A stretch of DNA of 23,412 nt from Nemertoderma westbladi (Eukaryota > Xenacoelomorpha > Nemertodermatida > Nemertodermatidae): the NCBI GenBank assembly GCA_032718475.1, contig JAUCBJ010006726.1, positions 85,001 to 108,412 on the forward strand. The letters are read 5' to 3'. This document shows, in pieces, positions 18,709 to 23,412 of the stretch; position 1 is the first letter of the stretch; the number at the start of each line of letters is the position of its first letter. Made by a program: the position numbers and the translations under genes. The notes beneath the pieces are model-generated. The model had not been told where the DNA came from. It worked only from the letters and a program-made list of their open reading frames with translations, and searched no databases.

Positions 18709-19536
18709 TTAAGGGCATCCATAGAGAGCATTCAGCTGGTTGTAGTCACTCTGGGCGGGGGCCCAAACTTGTGCTATATATCCGCCATTGATATCTGTGA
18801 GAGCCTTACAACCACAGCAAGCGAACGTGTCGCTTGTGTAATGCATTATACTGCTGGTATCATAAGGACTTCCCATCGAATCGATGTTGTTTGTAATGTC
18901 GAAATTGAACTCCGCCCAATCCTCGATGCACTCCTTATGAATTAGTACGTGTTGATCGCGGTCTGGTCTGGACTGCTCGTGGTAGAAGCCGAGGGCGTGC
19001 ATGAGCTCGTGGAAAGCGAGCACATCAACTCCACAATCACCCATCTTGAGAGATTGGCGTCCGCCTTCCCGTCCGATTGGGGAAGAGCCCGCACATCCGG
19101 GTGAGCTGTAGATACTAATGTAATCCGTATGTCCGTTTCGAGGGACAAATTCGAGGCAAGTGTTGGCATGGTACCATCGGAAGGATTCAATGACTCCTTG
19201 TTGGGCTGGCCCTGACGCAAAATTGAACTCATACGGGATCTGGTACTTGCCATTTACCAGATTTCCCTTCCACAATTTAGATGCCCAATTAATCGCCCCG
19301 TTTCCAGTTCTCATATTTGTAACCAAACTATTTACGTAAGCTCTTAGCTTATCAGTGACTACAATATCTCCTTCAAAAATCTCGTCAGCGTGACCTTCAG
19401 GTAGACACTCACAAACATGACAACCTTCGGCGTCTTTCGAGTAACCGAAGGGGCAGAGTAGAGAGCAGTTATCGTCTGTCCTCGTACATCCTTCGGCCAA
19501 CATCAGAATCGGCAACAAGAATAGCAGAAACATCAT
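18709..19536 (-). CDS. Secreted astacin metalloprotease with antistasin-like module
   Basis: A complete 275-residue ORF in one exon, starting at a double ATG (19536, 19533) and ending TAA. Order: signal peptide (1-16, MMFLLFLLPILMLAEG); Cys-rich module (17-44) with C-x3-C-x-F-G-Y...GC-x2-C-x-C spacing like an antistasin repeat; short prodomain with F54-E-G-D57, matching the astacin FxGD motif whose Asp blocks the zinc; then the M12A catalytic domain with HELMHALGFYHEQSRPDRD (zinc ligands H176, H180, H186; base E177) and the Met-turn SIMHY (M231, Y233). Paired Cys fit the family. No CUB, EGF or ShK domain follows, so it is a minimal astacin. It should be an active secreted zinc endopeptidase of unknown substrate. 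A Cys-rich module ahead of the prodomain is an unusual layout. The gene is convergent with RPGRIP1L, and the lack of introns may reflect retrocopying or intron loss. Confidence 0.93.
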   Translation of the reverse strand: MMFLLFLLPILMLAEGCTRTDDNCSLLCPFGYSKDAEGCHVCECLPEGHADEIFEGDIVVTDKLRAYVNSLVTNMRTGNGAINWASKLWKGNLVNGKYQIPYEFNFASGPAQQGVIESFRWYHANTCLEFVPRNGHTDYISIYSSPGCAGSSPIGREGGRQSLKMGDCGVDVLAFHELMHALGFYHEQSRPDRDQHVLIHKECIEDWAEFNFDITNNIDSMGSPYDTSSIMHYTSDTFACCGCKALTDINGGYIAQVWAPAQSDYNQLNALYGCP

Positions 19537-19582
19537 CTTATAATATAAGTGGCTTGCAAGGCTAATGCAATTTTTAAATTAG

Positions 19583-19590
19583 TATATAAA
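19583..19590 (-). promoter_or_regulatory. Candidate TATA box for the astacin gene
   Basis: TTTATATA on the minus strand, about 47 bases upstream of the ATG. Between them lies the perfect palindrome CTTATAATATAAG (19537-19549). Position is compatible with a short leader. Confidence 0.35.
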
Positions 19591-19690
19591 TTATCAAATT
19601 AGCATAGACAATTCAATGTTACTCAAGGGCACGTTGACACTAAAATATCTAAATATATGGCTAACTGACTTAGGACTTATTTTACTGAGT

Positions 19691-20096
19691 CCCTAAAGGG
19701 ACATTTTGAAATATAACATTTCTTCTAGAGCGCTCTAGATATTATTGAGAGCGCTCTAGATATTATTACGAGCGCTCTAGATATTATTAAGAGCGCTCTA
19801 GATATTATTAAGAGCGCTCTAGTTATTATTAAGAGCGCTCTAGTTATTATTAAGAGCGCTCTAGATATTATTAAGAGCGCTCTAGTTATTATTAAGAGCG
19901 CTCTAGATATTATTAAGAGCGCTCTAGATATTATTAAGAGCGCTCTTGATTATTAACTAGAGCGCTCTAGTTAATTATTAACTAGAGCTCTATAGTTAAT
20001 TCTTAACTAGAGCGCTCTAGTTAATAATCTGGAGCGCTCTTAATAATAACTAGAGCGCTCTAGATAAGATAGTTTTTCAAAATGTACCTTTAAGGG
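19691..20096. mobile_element. Foldback element with a core of palindromic ~21-bp repeats
   Basis: The left end CCCTAAAGGGACATTTTGAAA (19691-19711) is matched in inverted form by TTTTTCAAAATGTACCTTTAAGGG (20073-20096). Between them lie about 16 copies of GAGCGCTCT (one degraded to GAGCTCT). Most sit within the 14-bp palindrome CTAGAGCGCTCTAG and are separated by ATATTATTA or ATTATTAA spacers, with a period near 21 in the left two thirds and irregular in the right third, where spacers become TTAATTATTAA. There is no ORF. A non-autonomous DNA transposon is the best fit; I see no clear target-site duplication, so the superfamily is open. Confidence 0.7.
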
Positions 20097-20237
20097 TTCG
20101 ATAGTTTTTGTCATGTAATTTTAACCTTATAGAATTGGATTCGGCCTTACAATAAGTCTTACAATGTGTTTGTAGCTACACTCGTTCGCTCGCTACTCCA
20201 TTTAAAGCTGCATAGACCCTCTTACTAGGGCAAATCT

Positions 20238-20481
20238 GGTCCTGTAACTAGGACCCCCTTCGTTCTGGGATAAGGATGCCCTTGGTCCTGGATTAAGGAC
20301 CCATATACTTGGCTGCAGGGGTATATGGCCTGACCAGGCAGATGGTGATCTACCAATGGCTGGTCAGGAGTAGAGTGTTCTCATGTCCACTCTGAGAGCA
20401 CTTCACTGCGACCTGCACCTGGCAGCAAGGGTACAGGGCATGACCCAGCAGATGAGCTGCAACAGCCAATGGTGGGTCATG
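20238..20481 (+). repeat. Paired hairpins in the LINE 5' region
   Basis: GGTCCT-N6-AGGACC occurs twice (20238-20255 and 20284-20301). Two longer hairpins follow: arms CCTGACCAG/CTGGTCAGG (20329-20337 and 20360-20368) and CATGACCCA/TGGGTCATG (20439-20447 and 20473-20481). The second pair belongs to a ~110-bp duplicated segment. The arms differ between copies, yet both still pair fully. Confidence 0.75.
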
Positions 20482-20546
20482 TGCGCTAGAGTAGATATGG
20501 GTGATGGGCCTCATATCTGACTCCATTGCGACACCCACCCTGTGGA

Positions 20547-23412
20547 ATGGCAAACCAGGGTGTGGTATTTGCCCCGAGAGCTGACTCGGCAAAAAAGCAC
20601 CCCCCAACCCCCACTATGGATTACATTAGCAATGCGGAGGTCCGGCCACTAGAGGCCAGTGGAATTACCGGACACAATCGGCCTCACAGGCGTCAGTTAA
20701 CTCCTGACCGGCTGCCTGTCTCACCCCCTACTGGAGAGAGAGCAGCCAACAATTCTTTGAGTCCCTTTCCTGATGACCTTTCTGGCCCAAACCCTAGATT
20801 GTGATGGGGAGAGGGATTCTGGAGTTGGAGGCTACTCTCATGTTCCACCCCGACCAACAAAGCCATTGGTGAATCTGAGGCAAGTCACAAGACTAGCCTC
20901 AGTAAACACCCTAACACTCGGGTCCCCAATGCGACAAGGTGAGCTGACTGCCTTGACAGATAAGCCTTCTCTTAGCGCAGTGGGTGTTCAAGAGCACCGA
21001 ATGCAGACTGGACAGACTGATGCGGTTCTGATTAAGGACATGGGGGGCGGTTGGCGACTCGCCCTCGCGTCAGCAGATGATAGTGGCAATGGTGGAATTG
21101 GTCTATTGATGAATCCAACTGCACATGCAGCATTGGACAAAATAGACCAAATCTCTAACCGCATCATCCGTTGCCACTTCTCATGTTCTGGAAGACTGGC
21201 TAAGAAGTTTCCTAAGGTGGTTCTGATTGTGTGCTACTCTCCAACTAGTGTTGCCCCTGTAGAGGAGGTGGAAAATTTCTACCACAATCTACAAGCAGCT
21301 ACTGATGGAGTGGATCAGCATGCATTCTTAACATTCCTGGGAGACTTTAATGCCAGTCTGCATCAATCACCTACATCGCCCTGGGTCTATAGCAATAGTG
21401 TTAACCGAAATTCTGTCCATCTTCAGGATTTTATCTCTGGAAATGGATTGTTTTCGGCTGGAACCCAGTTCAAGAAGCGAACTGGAAAGCTATAGACTCA
21501 TAGTGGACCCAGTGGTCACAAGTCCCAGATAGACCATATTCTGTTTCGTAGGAAATACAGGAGCTCTATACAAGACTGTAATGCATTTACACTTCGACCC
21601 TTCTCCAGTGATCACCGCCTTATTGTGGCCATGGTAAGACTTAGTCTGCGTGCTAGCAGAACAACGAAATCTGCCTTGCCGCGGCATGACTGGTCCTCTC
21701 TGTTGCAACAGCCAAGTGTGAGATCCAGCTTCACACTACAGCTGAGCAACAGGTATGAGGCTCTTGCCTCTGAGGCGGCAGATCACTGTGAGGGCTATAC
21801 TGCCTTTACAGAAGCAGTTAAGTTAGCAGCTGCAGAAACAGTTCCTGTATACCCTCGAAACAGGAAAAGGGCCCCCTGGACTGACAACAAAATTCAGAAG
21901 TGCCGAAATGACCTTCATAAGGCGCAGAAAGAGTCCCGACTCAAACAGACTACAGCGGCCAAGAATGCAGTTAAGGCTGCATCTAGGTCCCTGAACAGGC
22001 AGTACTCTGCTAATCTACAGGAGCTAATAAACTAACAGGTTGATGCCATCAATGATGCTGACGACAGCAGGCAATCATCCCAGGCATGGAAATCGATCAA
22101 TCTGCTTACTGGGCGGAAAAGCCAACCAACCACCAAGGTTAAGGCTGAATCACCAGCCGATCGCCTCAATGGTTGGAAAGCCCACTTTGAAAAGCTCCTC
22201 AATAATGACAGGGTATTGCCTGATAACTTTATAGAAGTAAAAGTGTCTGAGTCTGTACTCCCAGATATTCCCATTGGCGATATCTCCTTTGCAGAAGTGA
22301 AGGCTGCTGCAAAGAGCATTAAGACCAATCGTGCCAGTGGAGTAGATGGTGTTCCCCCTGAGGTCTTTAAAATACCTGAGTGTTTAAAGCTCATCTATCC
22401 CATCATAGTAGACATGTACCGAACAACAAGAGTCCCACAAGAAATGAAAACAAATAAGTTGGTGCCAGTTCCCAAGAAGGGCAACCTAACACTCTATGGT
22501 TCTTTTCGGGGAATCTCATTGATCTCGATTGCTGCAAAGCTATACAATAGGATTCTATTAAATCGCATCAGGGATCCCATTGAGAGACTGCTCCGTGGAA
22601 ATCAGAATGGGTTCCGTAAAGGTCGTGGGACCATGGAGCCCATTTTGGAACTTAGAAGGATAATTGAAGAGTTATCAAAAAAGAAAGACAGGCATCTGGC
22701 TGTTATCTTTGTTGACTTCTTCAAGGCCTTTGATTCAATCTCTCGCTCACGTATGTTCAGCATACTTTCATTATATGGGATTCCTGATGAAATTATTGCA
22801 GCAATCAGATCAGTATACGATGGTTCGACAACATTTGTGTCTACTGTTGACGGTGACACAGAACCGCATTTGAAGTGTTATGGGGCGTCCTCCAAGGAGA
22901 CACACTTGCACCATTCTTGTTCATTATTGTGGTTGACTATGTTCTACGCATGTCCTTAGATCATTATAATGATGATGGGGTGATGATAACTCCACCTACT
23001 GGCTCCAGAAGTCGAGGAAATCCTGCCAAGTACCTAACTGATCTAGACTTTGCTGATGACTTAGGAGTACTCTCAGAATCATTAGAGGGAGCCCAATGGC
23101 TCCTCAGCTCATTAGAACATGCTGCTTCTAGTGTTGGTCTTTTTATTAACTCCAGAAAGACCAAAATTCTGACAGTTAACTTTGAAAGTCCTCAGCAAGT
23201 CTCTGATCGGATGAGCATAAGCTCAAAGGATGGTATGCTTGAGCATGTGGACGACTTCTGTTACCTGGGATCATGGATCCGGAAGTCAGGTGAGGACCTT
23301 CGAATACGTAAGGGAAAGACATGGGCAGCCTTGAATAGGCTTTCCAGGATTTGGAAGTCACCGAGAATTAATCGGAAACTTAAGGTCCGATTATTTAGAG
23401 CAGCAGTAATTC
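20547..23412 (+). pseudogene. LINE endonuclease-reverse transcriptase, broken
   Basis: The reading frame runs in pieces: 20547-20804 (N-terminal, Pro-rich), then a shift to the frame open from 20773. Endonuclease motifs are SVNTLTLG, VQEHRM, VCYSPTS, GDFNASL, QIDHI and SSDH, all present up to about 21620. In-frame stops interrupt at 21493-21495 (TAG) and 22033-22035 (TAA); on both sides the same frame continues. The reverse transcriptase follows: NRASGVDGVPPEVFK, FRGISLISIAAKLYNRI, GFRKGRGT, FVDFFKAFDS. A frameshift falls in the run of four G at 22882-22885. After it the other frame is open to the window end and carries LQGDTLAPFLF and DLDFADDLGVLS with an intact FADD box. With two stops and at least one frameshift this copy cannot make a full protein. 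Confidence 0.88.

Larger units (their letters stand above)
20238..23412 (+). mobile_element. Decayed APE-type LINE, 3' end beyond the window
   Basis: A non-LTR retrotransposon in the plus direction: a structured 5' region, an endonuclease and a reverse transcriptase still open at the window edge. The exact 5' end is not visible; I start it at the first hairpin. The 140 bases between the foldback element and here show no feature. The clade (RTE-like or another APE type) is unresolved. Confidence 0.85.

Noticed and set aside
18700-18945. Plus-strand ORF opposite the astacin gene; also minus ORF 18942-19253
   Set aside because: Overlap the astacin coding region in other frames. The astacin frame carries the full set of catalytic motifs.
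20350-20607. Minus-strand ORF in the LINE 5' region
   Set aside because: Lies over the hairpin region antisense to the LINE. No coding features.

Overview
This is a piece of an animal nuclear genome. The evidence is spliced exons with GT/AG borders, a ciliary transition-zone gene (RPGRIP1L type), a secreted astacin protease, a multi-pass membrane protein, and animal-type retroelements: a Ty3/Gypsy LTR element and an endonuclease-bearing LINE. It is AT-rich and full of tandem repeats and transposon remnants. A non-vertebrate metazoan is likely, but I cannot name the species.

Layout. 1-985: AT-rich DNA with two diverged copies of a ~118-bp unit, then a 15-bp minisatellite that turns back on itself as an inverted repeat, then a nested ATTCC-type satellite. 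986-2600: hairpins and a basic ORF open from 1742 to 2599 that may be a gag fragment of an old LTR element. 3081-4709 (-): an intact single-exon XK-related-like membrane protein, with a foldback MITE (4805-5177) about 95 bp upstream of its start. 6145-16389: a 29-bp tandem array of about 5.1 kb, split at 9074/14217 by a young LTR retrotransposon (9075-14216). That element has 154-bp LTRs that look identical, a GCCAG target duplication, a primer binding site, a polypurine tract and one intact gag-pol ORF.

16495-18183 (+): the last three coding exons of an RPGRIP1L homologue (C-terminal RPGR-binding domain). The 3' splice site of the first of these exons is tandemly triplicated, and the next intron is mostly a 22-bp minisatellite. 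The earlier exons must lie further left, so the big satellite and the LTR element probably sit inside one of this gene's introns, in sense orientation. 18709-19536 (-): a complete single-exon astacin metalloprotease with an antistasin-like Cys-rich module before its prodomain, convergent with RPGRIP1L. 19691-20096: a foldback element with terminal inverted repeats around ~16 palindromic ~21-bp repeats. 20238-23412: a decayed APE-type LINE that runs off the window, with paired hairpins in its 5' region.

The host genes (ciliary gene, membrane protein, protease) show no shared pathway. What ties the window together is mobile-element and satellite activity around and inside them. The most unusual points are the triplicated splice acceptor, the YMDE reverse-transcriptase motif in a very young element, the layered higher-order structure of the 29-bp array, and the hairpin pairs of the LINE 5' region.
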